From: an uncultured Roseovarius sp.
Lineage (GTDB): Bacteria > Pseudomonadota > Alphaproteobacteria > Rhodobacterales > Rhodobacteraceae
Direction: 5' to 3'
NCBI RefSeq assembly: GCF_947489715.1
Contig: NZ_CANLER010000008.1
Location: forward strand, 1-64,000
DNA length: 64,000 nucleotides
This document shows, piece after piece, positions 19,096 through 27,691 of this stretch. The position numbers and the translations under genes are program-made. The first letter of the stretch is position 1. Every line of letters begins with the position of its first letter. The notes below the pieces were generated by a model. It ran no database searches and was not told the DNA's origin. It saw only the letters and a list, made by a program, of their open reading frames with translations.

Positions 19096-20388
19096 TTACC
19101 GGCTGAGCAAAAGATCCGGCAGCCACAGCGCCAGTTCCGGTATGAATGTTGTCAGCATCAGCGTTGGCAGCCATGCAAAGACAATGAACACCAGTGTCGG
19201 CCACAGCATTTTCGATACCGGCGTGTCGCAGACCTGCGCCCCAAGATAGAGCAGCGGCGCCGTCGGTGGCGTGATATTGGCCATGCCGAGATTGACACCG
19301 ATGATAGCTGCAAAATGGATCGGGTCTACGCCGACGCTCTGTGCGATCGGCAGCAGGATCGGCGTTGCCAGAAGCAGGCCCGAGATATCGTCCATCAGCA
19401 TCCCGATCAGGATCATCACGACATTGATCATCAAAAGGATCACAATCGGGTTTTCTGATACGGAATAGACCATGTCCTTGGCCAGTTGCGGTGCCCCCTG
19501 CGAGATCAGGTTGTCCGACACGATCAGAACCATGAAGATCATCACCATCACCACGCCGATGGTCACACCGGACGTTTGGATGGTCTGCGCCAGGGTTTTC
19601 CAGGTCAGGCCGCGGTAGAAGTAGATCGCTACCGGGATTGCATAGACCACGGCGATGCCCGCGGCCTCGGTCGGGGTCATGATCCCACCGTAGATACCGC
19701 CCAGAATGATGATCGGCATCATCAATGCAGGACCGGCCAGACGCCCCTGACGACCAAAAGTCGGCAAGAACGGTTTTGGTCGTTCCGTCAATTCGATGTT
19801 GTCATATTTCCGCAGCATGAACTGGTTGGTAATGATCAGCAACGTGATCAGGATGATCGCCGGAATGACCGTGGACAGAAAGCACTTCAACACGTGTTGC
19901 TGCGCAACCCAGCCATAGAGGATGTGCGACGAACTGGGGGGGATCAACAGGCCCAGAGGACTTGCCGAGACGATCAGCGCCGCCGATTGCCCACCCGGAT
20001 AGTTGGCCTTTTTCAGATGCGGCATCATGATGCCGCCAATGCAGGTCAGCGTCGCATTGGCACTGCCCGAGATTGATCCGAATACACCGCAGGCCAGAAC
20101 CCCGGCAGCGCTCAGGCCACCCTTGATATGACCGATAAGCATCTCGGCCAGGGCCACAAGCGGCGCGGCGATCCTGCCTTTTTCCATGATGCCACCGGCA
20201 ATCATGAATAGTGGGATCGCCAGCAGAACCAGTGAACGGATCCCTGTCGCACCCGTCGGCAGATAGCCCGAGATGGATTGGTCCCCGACAAGGGCAATGA
20301 AGATCAAGACCGACCCAAACGCCACATAGACGCTGACGCCAAGCAGCAGCATTACGCATACGATAACCAGACTTCCGGTAATGATCAT
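19096..20388 (-). CDS. TRAP transporter, large permease subunit (DctM family)
   Basis: Sodium-coupled importer subunit, 430 aa with about 12 membrane helices, full length. Typical segments are LLAIPLFMIAGGIMEKGRIA near residue 55, the GSISGSANATLTCIGGIMMPHL scaffold turn and the C-terminal GVNLGMANITPPTAPLLY. It starts in an ATGA overlap with the small permease gene and is the last gene before the bidirectional terminator. Together with DctP and DctQ it would import the substrate of the neighbouring catabolic enzymes. Confidence 0.95.
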   Translation of the reverse strand: MIITGSLVIVCVMLLLGVSVYVAFGSVLIFIALVGDQSISGYLPTGATGIRSLVLLAIPLFMIAGGIMEKGRIAAPLVALAEMLIGHIKGGLSAAGVLACGVFGSISGSANATLTCIGGIMMPHLKKANYPGGQSAALIVSASPLGLLIPPSSSHILYGWVAQQHVLKCFLSTVIPAIILITLLIITNQFMLRKYDNIELTERPKPFLPTFGRQGRLAGPALMMPIIILGGIYGGIMTPTEAAGIAVVYAIPVAIYFYRGLTWKTLAQTIQTSGVTIGVVMVMIFMVLIVSDNLISQGAPQLAKDMVYSVSENPIVILLMINVVMILIGMLMDDISGLLLATPILLPIAQSVGVDPIHFAAIIGVNLGMANITPPTAPLLYLGAQVCDTPVSKMLWPTLVFIVFAWLPTLMLTTFIPELALWLPDLLLSR

Positions 20389-20999
20389 TTTGCAGCCTCC
20401 TCAGCAGTGTCGGATTTCAGGGGAAGGCCAAGCCCTTTGCGGATGTGCACGTAAAGATACGCAGAGGTGAACAGCGCCATGAAGCCAAAGGCAACCATGA
20501 TCGCAATCCGCCACGAGACGAAGGGAATGCGCAACACCGGTGTTGATCGCAGGCGTGGGAATGAGAAGTCATCAAGCAGCGAGATATAGCATGCGTAAAA
20601 AAGAAACAGGATCACCAACAGCTCAACCAACAAGACAATGAAGCCGCGCCACCAGATCAACCGGGGGTTTTGGATCACGATGCCAAGGATATCGGCGTTG
20701 ATATGCAAATTGCGTGAGGAGGCCAAAACGGCCCCGGCAAAAAAGCCCACGATGCTGATGGCCAAAAGCCATTCTTCATAGGCGAATAGATCGCCGCCAA
20801 AGCCGTATCTGATCACGACGACCGCCCCGAAGGTGAATGCCATGATAAAACCAGAAAACGTCACGATCAGACGCATACAGAACGCTATAAACTTCATTGG
20901 CATACCAATGAGTTTTGGCAGTTCGTCCGTTATTTTCTGCTGGCCTTCAGCGGTCGCGTATCCAAAGAATGTCGGCTTGTCGTCTGTTAAATTCGACAT
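20385..20999 (-). CDS. TRAP transporter, small permease subunit (DctQ family)
   Basis: A 204-aa protein with four membrane helices and the low sequence conservation usual for DctQ, identified by its size and by its place between dctP and dctM. The start at 20999 (MSNLTDDKPTFFG) follows a run of G residues that serves as ribosome site; the longer frame to 21029 lacks one. The N-terminal cytosolic extension of about 40 residues is longer than in many DctQ proteins. Confidence 0.9.
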   Translation of the reverse strand: MSNLTDDKPTFFGYATAEGQQKITDELPKLIGMPMKFIAFCMRLIVTFSGFIMAFTFGAVVVIRYGFGGDLFAYEEWLLAISIVGFFAGAVLASSRNLHINADILGIVIQNPRLIWWRGFIVLLVELLVILFLFYACYISLLDDFSFPRLRSTPVLRIPFVSWRIAIMVAFGFMALFTSAYLYVHIRKGLGLPLKSDTAEEAAK

Positions 21000-21034
21000 G
21001 TCCCCCCCGTTTCTTCTTTTTCGTTTCAATGGGT

Positions 21035-21064
21035 AGAAAAAAGGGCCGGCTAGTTTGCCGGCCC
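21035..21064 (-). terminator. Intercistronic terminator between dctP and dctQ
   Basis: GGGCCGGC-TAGTTT-GCCGGCCC is a perfect 8-bp stem followed on the minus strand by TTTTTTC. It lies just after the dctP stop codon and inside the operon. The likely effect is partial termination, giving more binding protein than membrane subunits. Confidence 0.85.
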
Positions 21065-21078
21065 CTGCAGGTCGTGAA

Positions 21079-22086
21079 TTATGAACCGCCCGCCGACAGC
21101 AGACGGTCGATAATATCCTGGCCGACGCTTTCCGCCATCAGTGGCCAGATCGTCTCCTGAACATGTGCCGCCATCGCTGCCTGCTCTTCGTCGTTCAGGC
21201 TCAGGATGGTGTAACCGCTTTCGATCAGTTTCTGACCAAAGACCTCATCATTCTCACGGTTATAGGCGAAGAAGTCGTCGGAGGCTTTGGTCATTGCCGC
21301 TGTCAGGGCTGCGCGCTGTTCGTCGTTCAGCTTGTCCAGCGTACGCTGCGAGGCGTAGAACGTCGTCAGTTCCGAGATCGAGTTGTACTCGACAAAGTGG
21401 GTGCCCACGTCGGATTTGGCAAAGATGGAATAGGTCGCCGTCTTGGTGCAGCAGATCGCGCCATCAACGATACCGGACTGGATCGCCGGGAAAATGTCAC
21501 CCCAGGCCATTGTCGTCGCCTGGAAACCCAGTTCTTCGACCATGGATTTCACAACGTTCGACGACCAGACGCGAATGTTCATGCCCTTATCGTCGAACGT
21601 ATTCCAGTTTGTCGGCTCCTGCGTGGCAACAATGCCAACAAAGCCTTCGGGGTTCTGAGCGATCACGCTGACGCCGTAATCGTCGGTGATCTCCTGAAGG
21701 ATCTTGTTATACTCAGAATCCATGTTGCGCATGATGTTGTTCATGTCGTCCCATCCGCCGACGAGGAATGGCATGGACAGGAATTCAAGACGCGGATCGG
21801 TATCCGCATAGATAAAGGCCGCCGCCAGGTCGATATTGCCGCGCGCGACATCTTCGAACAGGGCTTCACCCGACCCCAGCTGGTTGGCCGGAAACACGTC
21901 AATCTTGAGGTCAACACCAGCCGCCGCAACATCTGCCGCAACCTGCTCCATCATCTTGGTGCCTTGGTGGTCAATCGGAAACACACCTGCAAAGCGCAGG
22001 GTCATTTCGTCGGCAAACGCAGCGGTCGACATCAGCACGCTCAGCGCTCCAACTGTCAGACCTTTGGTAAATTTTGTGAAGTTCAT
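21079..22086 (-). CDS. TRAP transporter substrate-binding protein (DctP family)
   Basis: Periplasmic solute receptor of 335 aa with a clear signal peptide (MNFTKFTKGLTVGALSVLMS, cleavage after AFA). Mature features of the family are the PANQLGSGEALFEDVARGNIDLA segment and the carboxylate-binding arginine in GMNIRVWSS near residue 172. The ligand is likely an organic acid or amino-acid derivative carrying a carboxylate. GGGAGAG precedes the ATG. It lies downstream of a deacetylase, BKACE and aminotransferase in the same direction, which suggests the ligand feeds those enzymes. Confidence 0.95.
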   Translation of the reverse strand: MNFTKFTKGLTVGALSVLMSTAAFADEMTLRFAGVFPIDHQGTKMMEQVAADVAAAGVDLKIDVFPANQLGSGEALFEDVARGNIDLAAAFIYADTDPRLEFLSMPFLVGGWDDMNNIMRNMDSEYNKILQEITDDYGVSVIAQNPEGFVGIVATQEPTNWNTFDDKGMNIRVWSSNVVKSMVEELGFQATTMAWGDIFPAIQSGIVDGAICCTKTATYSIFAKSDVGTHFVEYNSISELTTFYASQRTLDKLNDEQRAALTAAMTKASDDFFAYNRENDEVFGQKLIESGYTILSLNDEEQAAMAAHVQETIWPLMAESVGQDIIDRLLSAGGS

Positions 22087-22121
22087 CGAGTTCTCTCCCA
22101 GTTAATTGTAAGTCGTTTGGT

Positions 22122-22229
22122 TTATGACTTTTTTTGACCGCAGCTTAATGTGTGGCATCCGGTCAGGCTATGCGAACAGACTGCACAGCGCAATTCGTTT
22201 TGTATTTCTTGTGTCTGGATCTCGTTCAT
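22122..22229 (-). CDS. Possible 35-aa cysteine-rich small protein
   Basis: This short frame starts MNEIQTQEIQNELRCAVC and contains four cysteines in a C-x2-C, C, C pattern. An AAGGAG sequence lies only two bases before the ATG. It fills part of the 326-nt gap between the deacetylase and dctP genes. The spacing is poor and the protein tiny, so it may be chance. This region is otherwise the promoter/leader of dctP. Confidence 0.25.
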   Translation of the reverse strand: MNEIQTQEIQNELRCAVCSHSLTGCHTLSCGQKKS

Positions 22230-22245
22230 CTCTCCTTCGTTCGTT

Positions 22246-22416
22246 TCAGTCGGGCCTTGCCCGTAACGGATTCGTGCGTCGGCAAACCGGCAATGGCACC
22301 ATCTTCGTGAAAGACTGTATGACGGCCGGGTCCGCGATATGGTTCGCGATTCTCTCTTTGGGCTGTTGCAAGGCTTGGATCTGCACCACGTCACTGATCC
22401 CACGCCGGTGGCTCAT
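22246..22416 (-). CDS. Possible 56-aa protein coupled to the deacetylase gene
   Basis: The ATG at 22416 overlaps the deacetylase stop codon in an ATGA, the arrangement used for coupling elsewhere in this window. The frame reads MSHRRGISDVVQIQALQQPK and stays open for 56 codons, ending in a basic RTNPLRARPD tail. I recognise no family. It may be a real small gene, the remnant of a longer one, or chance. Confidence 0.3.
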   Translation of the reverse strand: MSHRRGISDVVQIQALQQPKERIANHIADPAVIQSFTKMVPLPVCRRTNPLRARPD

Positions 22417-23444
22417 GCGGTCGCTTCTTCAAATCCACGCAGGAACGATTGCAGATTGGCGCCCAGCTCATCGCAAAGATAGCCGCCTTCCTGGACAATC
22501 ACGGTGGGCAGGTCGAGCATCGCCAGCGCCTTGGCCATGTCCGCAAATCCCGGGGTCGAAACCGTGAGGCCACCAAAGGGATCGCCTTCGAAGGCATCAA
22601 GGCCAAGGGCAATCACGATGGCACCCGGTGCAAAATTCCTGACATTGATCAGACTACCTGCAAGACCCTTCAAAAACCCGTCATCCCCGGTGCCACGGGG
22701 CAGCGGGATATTCAGGTTGTAACCCCGACCCGCACCTTCACCGATCTCATGCGCATGGCCCCAGAAAAACGGGTAGAACCGTGCAGGATCCGCGTGGATC
22801 GACAATGTGAAAACATCGTCGCGCTCGTAAAAGATGCCCTGCGTGCCGTTGCCGTGGTGCAGGTCAACATCAATGATCGCCACGCGGTCATGGGATTGTC
22901 GAAGGTATTGCGCCGCAATGGCGCTGTTGTTCAGGTAACAAAATCCCCCGGCCAGGTCGGTAAAGCAATGATGCCCCGGCGGACGGCAGAGCGCATAGGC
23001 CACGCGATCCCCTTCCGCCACGGCTTCTGCCGCGGACACGGCGCAATTGGCGGACCACCGGGCCGCCTCCCAGGTGTGTTCCCCGATGGGGCAGGACATA
23101 TCGGTGACATGAAAACCTGCCTGTGCCACCGCCGACAAGGGATAGCTGGCCGTGCGGCGATCCGGGTGAATGTTTGGAAAGATTTCAGGCGCCGCATCGG
23201 GGATGCGTTTCCAGCGGTCGTGGACCGTGGACAGGAATTTCAGGTAGGCAGGCGTGTGCACGGCCGCAATTGGCGACAGGCCGTGATCTTTTGGCGCGCG
23301 CATCTCGTGACCACCCGCCGCAACGCCCGCAAGCAGGCGTTCAACCCGTTCAGGTTTCTCGGGATTTGGCTGCATAAGCCCATTCACCAGAAACCCGCTG
23401 GGGTCGTGCCGGCATTGCCGTTCCTGATCCGAAAAGACCTTCAT
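22413..23444 (-). CDS. Acetylpolyamine amidohydrolase-like deacetylase (HDAC superfamily)
   Basis: Zinc amidohydrolase of 343 aa, closest in pattern to bacterial acetylpolyamine amidohydrolase. The His-His pair H158/H159 (RPPGHH), zinc ligands D194 and H196 in DVDLHHGNG, D283 and the catalytic Y322 in EGGY are all present. The N-terminal VHTPAYLKFLSTVHDRWKR matches the dimer-forming insertion of that group, which restricts substrates to slender acetylated amines. It begins 3 nt after the BKACE stop, so the two are in one operon. I infer a role in removing an acetyl group from an acetamido acid or its CoA ester. Confidence 0.9.
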   Translation of the reverse strand: MKVFSDQERQCRHDPSGFLVNGLMQPNPEKPERVERLLAGVAAGGHEMRAPKDHGLSPIAAVHTPAYLKFLSTVHDRWKRIPDAAPEIFPNIHPDRRTASYPLSAVAQAGFHVTDMSCPIGEHTWEAARWSANCAVSAAEAVAEGDRVAYALCRPPGHHCFTDLAGGFCYLNNSAIAAQYLRQSHDRVAIIDVDLHHGNGTQGIFYERDDVFTLSIHADPARFYPFFWGHAHEIGEGAGRGYNLNIPLPRGTGDDGFLKGLAGSLINVRNFAPGAIVIALGLDAFEGDPFGGLTVSTPGFADMAKALAMLDLPTVIVQEGGYLCDELGANLQSFLRGFEEATA

Positions 23445-23447
23445 TTT

Positions 23448-24377
23448 CTAGAACCCCACCTTGTCTGCGCCCTTGAGCCCCAGCATTGCACGTGCCTCAT
23501 CGGGCGTGGCGATTTCAAATCCCAGCTCCTCCAGAACCATACGAATCTTTGTGACCTGCTGGGCATTGCTGACGGCAAGCTGCCCGCGCTCGATCATCAG
23601 GCTGTCTTCAAGGCCGACACGTACATTTCCACCAAGGATTGCACCCATTGTCCCCAAGGTCATCTGCTGCCGCCCGGCCGCCAGAACCGAAAAGGCATAG
23701 CTGTCACCCAGCAGGCGGTCGGCGGTTTCTTTCATGTACATCAGGCTCTGGGGGCTGGCGTCGATCCCCCCCAGAACGCCCATGACGAACTGTAGAAACA
23801 CCGGACGCTCGATGCGGTTTTGCCGCAGATAGAACGCCACGTTCTGGATATGCCCGATGTCATAACATTCAAATTCAAACCGCGCGCCACCGGCGTCACC
23901 CAGCATCCGGAAAACGGTTTCGATGTCATGGAACGTGTTCTTGAATACCGTGTCGCGGGTGTTTTCAAGAAACTCTTCCTCCCAATCATGCGTCCAGTCG
24001 GCATAGCGGTCCTTCATCGGAAACAGTCCGAAATTGATCGACCCCATGTTCAGCGAACACATCTCGGGGGCCAATTCGGCAGGCGCAGACAGGCGTTGCT
24101 CGACACTCATCTGAGAGCTGCCCCCGGTTGTCAGATTGATCACCGCATCGGTGGCGTCCTTGATCCGGGGCAGAAACTGGCGAAACACGTTGATGTCCGA
24201 GCTTGGACGCCCGGTCTCAGGATCCCGCGCATGCAGGTGCAGAACCGATGCACCGGCCTTGGCGGCGTCGATCGCAGAGGTGGCGATCTCTTCGGGCGTG
24301 ATGGGCAGATGCGGGCTCATGCTCGGCGTATGGATAGAGCCGGTGATGGCGCAGGTAAGGATGATCTTGCGTGCCAC
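23448..24377 (-). CDS. Beta-keto acid cleavage enzyme (BKACE, DUF849)
   Basis: Member of the BKACE family: a beta-keto acid plus acetyl-CoA gives acetoacetate and a new acyl-CoA. 309 aa from a GTG at 24377, chosen because GGAGG lies seven bases upstream at the end of the aminotransferase gene (2-nt gap) and because VARKIILTCAITGS is the usual N-terminus. The zinc-binding HLHARD is at about residues 46-51, followed by the GGSSQMSVEQR loop. It is full length. Family members differ in side-chain specificity, which cannot be read here, but pairing with an aminotransferase suggests a keto acid made from a beta-amino acid. Confidence 0.93.
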   Translation of the reverse strand: MARKIILTCAITGSIHTPSMSPHLPITPEEIATSAIDAAKAGASVLHLHARDPETGRPSSDINVFRQFLPRIKDATDAVINLTTGGSSQMSVEQRLSAPAELAPEMCSLNMGSINFGLFPMKDRYADWTHDWEEEFLENTRDTVFKNTFHDIETVFRMLGDAGGARFEFECYDIGHIQNVAFYLRQNRIERPVFLQFVMGVLGGIDASPQSLMYMKETADRLLGDSYAFSVLAAGRQQMTLGTMGAILGGNVRVGLEDSLMIERGQLAVSNAQQVTKIRMVLEELGFEIATPDEARAMLGLKGADKVGF

Positions 24378-24379
24378 GT

Positions 24380-25714
24380 TCAGACCTCCAGCCCACAATC
24401 CCGGGCAAGTACCCCAAGACTGTCATCAAGGATATTCAATATCTCACCAATCTGGGGTTTGGTCACGATCATCGGCGGGCAAATCAGGAAATGATCCCCC
24501 GCCACCCCGCCACGGGTACGCCGCGCATAGGTGATCAAATTGCGCTCATAGCAGATTTCCACAAATCGCTCATAGGCATTCAGTTCTTTGGGCAGCGGCG
24601 CCATCGTATCCCGGTCCGCGACCAGTTCAAAGGCGGTCAGCAGCCCCTTGCCGCGCACGTCCCCGATAAAAGGGTGACGGTCCATAAGCGTGACAAGCCC
24701 TGCCATCAACGCCTCGCCCATGACCCGCGCATTGGCCATCAGATCAAGCCTGTCGATCTCGCTCAGAACCGCCAGACCAGCAGAACAGGCCAGCGGATTG
24801 CCCGCATAGGTATGTCCGTGGGCAAATCCACCGGCACTCAGCACGGTTTCGACCATCCCCGCATTGGCGATCATCGCGCCAAGCGGCGCATAGCCCGCCC
24901 CAAACCCCTTGGACACCGCCACCAGGTCCGGGCGGATATTCCAGTGTTCGGACGCCAGGAACGTGCCGGTGCGCCCGACGCCCGACATAACCTCATCCAT
25001 GATCAGCAGGATGCCAAACTCATCGCAAATCTCCCGCACCCGGCCATAGTAGCTGTCCGGCGCAACCAACGCCCCGGTCGATGCGCCGCCGACAGGCTCC
25101 ATTGCAAAGGCCAGCACGCTTTCCGGCCCCTGGGCAATGATCTCGTCGCGCAACATGTTGGCGTATTTGAGCCCGCGATCATGATCCGAAAGATTATCCC
25201 GATCCAGATAACAGGTGGGTGCGGGGATCTTCGGCATATCTTTGAAGAGCGGCCCAAAGGCATCCGTCAGCGGACCGTAGCCGGTTATCGCCAAAGCCCC
25301 CAGGGTCGAGCCGTGATAGGACGGAAAGCGTGAAATCACCTTCCAGCGACTGCCCTGCCCCGTCGCAACGGCCCATTGACGGGCAAACTTCACGCAGGAT
25401 TCCACGGCTTCGGACCCGCCCGAGACAAAGAACACTTTGCTCAACCCGTCGGGCATTCGCTCGGCAATCGCGGTGGCCAGCTTTTCTGCGGCGTCATTTT
25501 CGAAATGCAACCGATAGGCAAAGGTCGCGCTGTCCATCTGCGCCTTCATCGCGGCAAGGACATTGGGATTTGAATGGCCGATATTGCTGACCATTGCGCC
25601 GGACGAGCCGTCGATGTAGCGCTGACCATTCTTGCCCCAGATATAAATCCCCTCGGCGCGGTCCACTTCGGGACGGCGCATTCGGCTCTGATAAAACAGG
25701 TTTGATGTCTTCAC
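24380..25714 (-). CDS. Class III (omega/beta-amino acid) aminotransferase
   Basis: PLP-dependent transaminase, 444 aa from the GTG at 25714 (VKTSNLFYQSR); the longer open frame upstream is A+T-rich and not like the family. Motifs are GGSEAVESCVKFAR for phosphate binding, LLIMDEVMSGVGRTG with the PLP-contacting aspartate, and the lysine in VSKGFGAGYAPLGA near residue 270. Class III enzymes act on amino groups distant from or beta to the carboxylate. As first gene of the operon with BKACE and deacetylase, it should supply a beta-keto acid. It is divergent from a LysR gene across 110 nt. Confidence 0.93.
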   Translation of the reverse strand: MKTSNLFYQSRMRRPEVDRAEGIYIWGKNGQRYIDGSSGAMVSNIGHSNPNVLAAMKAQMDSATFAYRLHFENDAAEKLATAIAERMPDGLSKVFFVSGGSEAVESCVKFARQWAVATGQGSRWKVISRFPSYHGSTLGALAITGYGPLTDAFGPLFKDMPKIPAPTCYLDRDNLSDHDRGLKYANMLRDEIIAQGPESVLAFAMEPVGGASTGALVAPDSYYGRVREICDEFGILLIMDEVMSGVGRTGTFLASEHWNIRPDLVAVSKGFGAGYAPLGAMIANAGMVETVLSAGGFAHGHTYAGNPLACSAGLAVLSEIDRLDLMANARVMGEALMAGLVTLMDRHPFIGDVRGKGLLTAFELVADRDTMAPLPKELNAYERFVEICYERNLITYARRTRGGVAGDHFLICPPMIVTKPQIGEILNILDDSLGVLARDCGLEV

Positions 25715-25824
25715 GGTCTTCTTTCTTAGAAAGGTTCTGCGGCAATCGGGGCTCTGGCCAAGCTTGTGTTTGTTTTCATTATAGAGCAAATAGATAGCGC
25801 TTATATTTATCATTGGTCAGATCA

Positions 25825-26799
25825 ATGAAGGACTCCACCGAACAGGAAAAACTGATCCGGGAACTGGATTGGAACCTGCTGCGCACTTTCATGTTTGTCG
25901 TGCAAGAGGGCAGCATCACGCTTGCCGCCAAACGACTGATGCGTCGCCAGCCATCGGTCAGTCAGGCCCTGAAGCGGTTGGAAACGCGCCTCGGAACACA
26001 GCTGATTGACCGCAGCCCGTCGCATTTCCGCATCACGCCGGCGGGGCAAACGCTGTACCATGAGTGCCTGGATATTTTCGGCAATCTGGTTCGCACCATT
26101 CAAAGCACGCAAGGCACCGAAGACGTGGTGACAGGCAAAGTCAAACTCGCACTTCTCAGCAGAATTGAAAGCGAATTCTTCGACAAGGTCTTATCTGATT
26201 TTCACCACCAGAACCCCGAAGTCGGCTTCGACATCGAAGTCATGTCAAGCAAGGCAGTCCAGCAGGCGGTATTGGAAAAAACCGCTAGCCTTGGGGTTTG
26301 CCTGATACATGATGCACATCCAAATCTGCGACATGAGGTTCTGTACCGGTCCTATTTTGGATTTTATTGCGGCCCGGGCCATCCATTATTTGGCAAGAGC
26401 GACCTGAAAATCGATGACCTGCGCGACCATTCCTCCATTTCGTTCAGAACAGATCAGCTGTGGGATGCCCTGCGCCCGGTGGCCCTGCTGCGCGCGCAGC
26501 ACAAGCTCGACAACAGGGTGATTGGCTACACATCTGATCTGGGCGAGGCGCAACGGATGATTGGCGCCGGGCTTGGGTTTGGACCGCTGCCCGTTCATGT
26601 CGCCGAAAGATTTGTGAAACGCGGCAAGCTCTGGCGCCTGCCGCCCTATGAAAACACGCTGGCGATTGATATCCATCTGGTGCACCATAAAAGCGCCCGG
26701 CTGAACCGGGCGGAACTTGCTATCCTCGAAATGTTTCGAAGCCGGCTGAACTCTGTCCCGCTTGCGCAGCGCAGCTACAACCTGCAAGAGATGGAGTGA
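25825..26799 (+). CDS. LysR family transcriptional regulator
   Basis: A 324-aa regulator with an N-terminal winged helix (residues about 15-75: WNLLRTFMFVVQEGSITLAA ... QPSVSQALKRLETRLGTQLI) and a C-terminal periplasmic-binding-like effector domain. The ATG at 25825 is used, although it has no strong ribosome site; a TTG at 25813 is possible. Divergent orientation to the aminotransferase operon is the classical LysR arrangement, so it probably activates that operon in response to a pathway metabolite. Confidence 0.93.
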   Translation: MKDSTEQEKLIRELDWNLLRTFMFVVQEGSITLAAKRLMRRQPSVSQALKRLETRLGTQLIDRSPSHFRITPAGQTLYHECLDIFGNLVRTIQSTQGTEDVVTGKVKLALLSRIESEFFDKVLSDFHHQNPEVGFDIEVMSSKAVQQAVLEKTASLGVCLIHDAHPNLRHEVLYRSYFGFYCGPGHPLFGKSDLKIDDLRDHSSISFRTDQLWDALRPVALLRAQHKLDNRVIGYTSDLGEAQRMIGAGLGFGPLPVHVAERFVKRGKLWRLPPYENTLAIDIHLVHHKSARLNRAELAILEMFRSRLNSVPLAQRSYNLQEME

Positions 26800-26836
26800 C
26801 TTTCAGCACAGGCGTTGACGGGCGGAGACCGGACTC

Positions 26837-27688
26837 ATGACATCAAAAGATACGCTGACCCTGCTGGCCTGTCAGATCCAGATACCTCCCACGGCAACGA
26901 CCGCCGCGCGCGACCACCATCTTGCGGATACTGCCGCCAAGCTGCGCGCACAACTTTCTGCGCAAAATGCCGATCTGGTGGTTTTGCCCGAGCTTTCCAG
27001 CATTGATTATTCCCGCTCGGCCTTTGACAATCTTGATGAGATTTCGGAGCCGCTGGACGGGAAATCGTTCGAGACGTGGCGCGCGGTCGCCATCGAATTC
27101 GGCGTGTACATATCCTACAGCTTCGCCCGCAGGGATGCATCGGGGACCTATATCTCGATAGCCTTTGTAACGCCCGAGGGCACGCTGGCCGGTCATTATG
27201 ACAAACTTCATCTGTGCCAATACGGCGCGTCGATGGAAAAGGAATATTTTGGCGCGGGAGATCACGTATTCACGTTCAATATCAATAATTTCACCATTTC
27301 CCCGATCATTTGCTACGATATTCGCATACCCGAACTGGCGCGCGTCCTGACGCTGAAACACGGCGTCGACCTGATCCTGCATTGCGGGGCGTATTACCGG
27401 GATGAATCCTTCAACACCTGGCACAACTTTGCCATGTCGCGCGCCATGGAAAACCAGATTTTCTTCCTGTCGCTGAACCGCGCCGGAAAGACCTGGGGCA
27501 ACTCGATTTTCTGCTGGCCCTGGATGGATGAAAACACTCCGGCCGTGCGGTTTGCAGACACTGACGAAGATTTTCGCCACGTGACGGTCGCCAAAGAGCA
27601 ACTGCACGAAGTAAGGGAAAAATATACGTTCCTGGGAGATCGTCTGGCAGATTACGACGCGCTCATGGCCCTGCAGTCGCCCTCATAA
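26837..27688 (+). CDS. Carbon-nitrogen hydrolase (nitrilase superfamily) amidase
   Basis: A 283-aa enzyme with the complete catalytic set of the superfamily: E52 in LPELSSIDY, K123 in HYDKLHL and C159 in IICYDIRIPEL. The length fits amidases of the omega-amidase or carbamoylputrescine-amidase type rather than larger nitrilases. It follows the LysR gene by 37 nt on the same strand and is likely co-transcribed with it. In this catabolic context it may release ammonia or an acid from an amide of the pathway; the substrate is unknown. Confidence 0.9.
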   Translation: MTSKDTLTLLACQIQIPPTATTAARDHHLADTAAKLRAQLSAQNADLVVLPELSSIDYSRSAFDNLDEISEPLDGKSFETWRAVAIEFGVYISYSFARRDASGTYISIAFVTPEGTLAGHYDKLHLCQYGASMEKEYFGAGDHVFTFNINNFTISPIICYDIRIPELARVLTLKHGVDLILHCGAYYRDESFNTWHNFAMSRAMENQIFFLSLNRAGKTWGNSIFCWPWMDENTPAVRFADTDEDFRHVTVAKEQLHEVREKYTFLGDRLADYDALMALQSPS

Positions 27689-27691
27689 CCA

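Noticed and set aside
22122..22403. Minus-strand frame of 93 codons before dctP
   Set aside because: The long version starts inside the deacetylase 3' region without a ribosome site; only the short internal start is kept, at low confidence.
19096..27688. Horizontal transfer of the catabolic island
   Set aside because: No integrase, tRNA target or insertion sequence borders it, and composition could not be measured, so transfer is not claimed.
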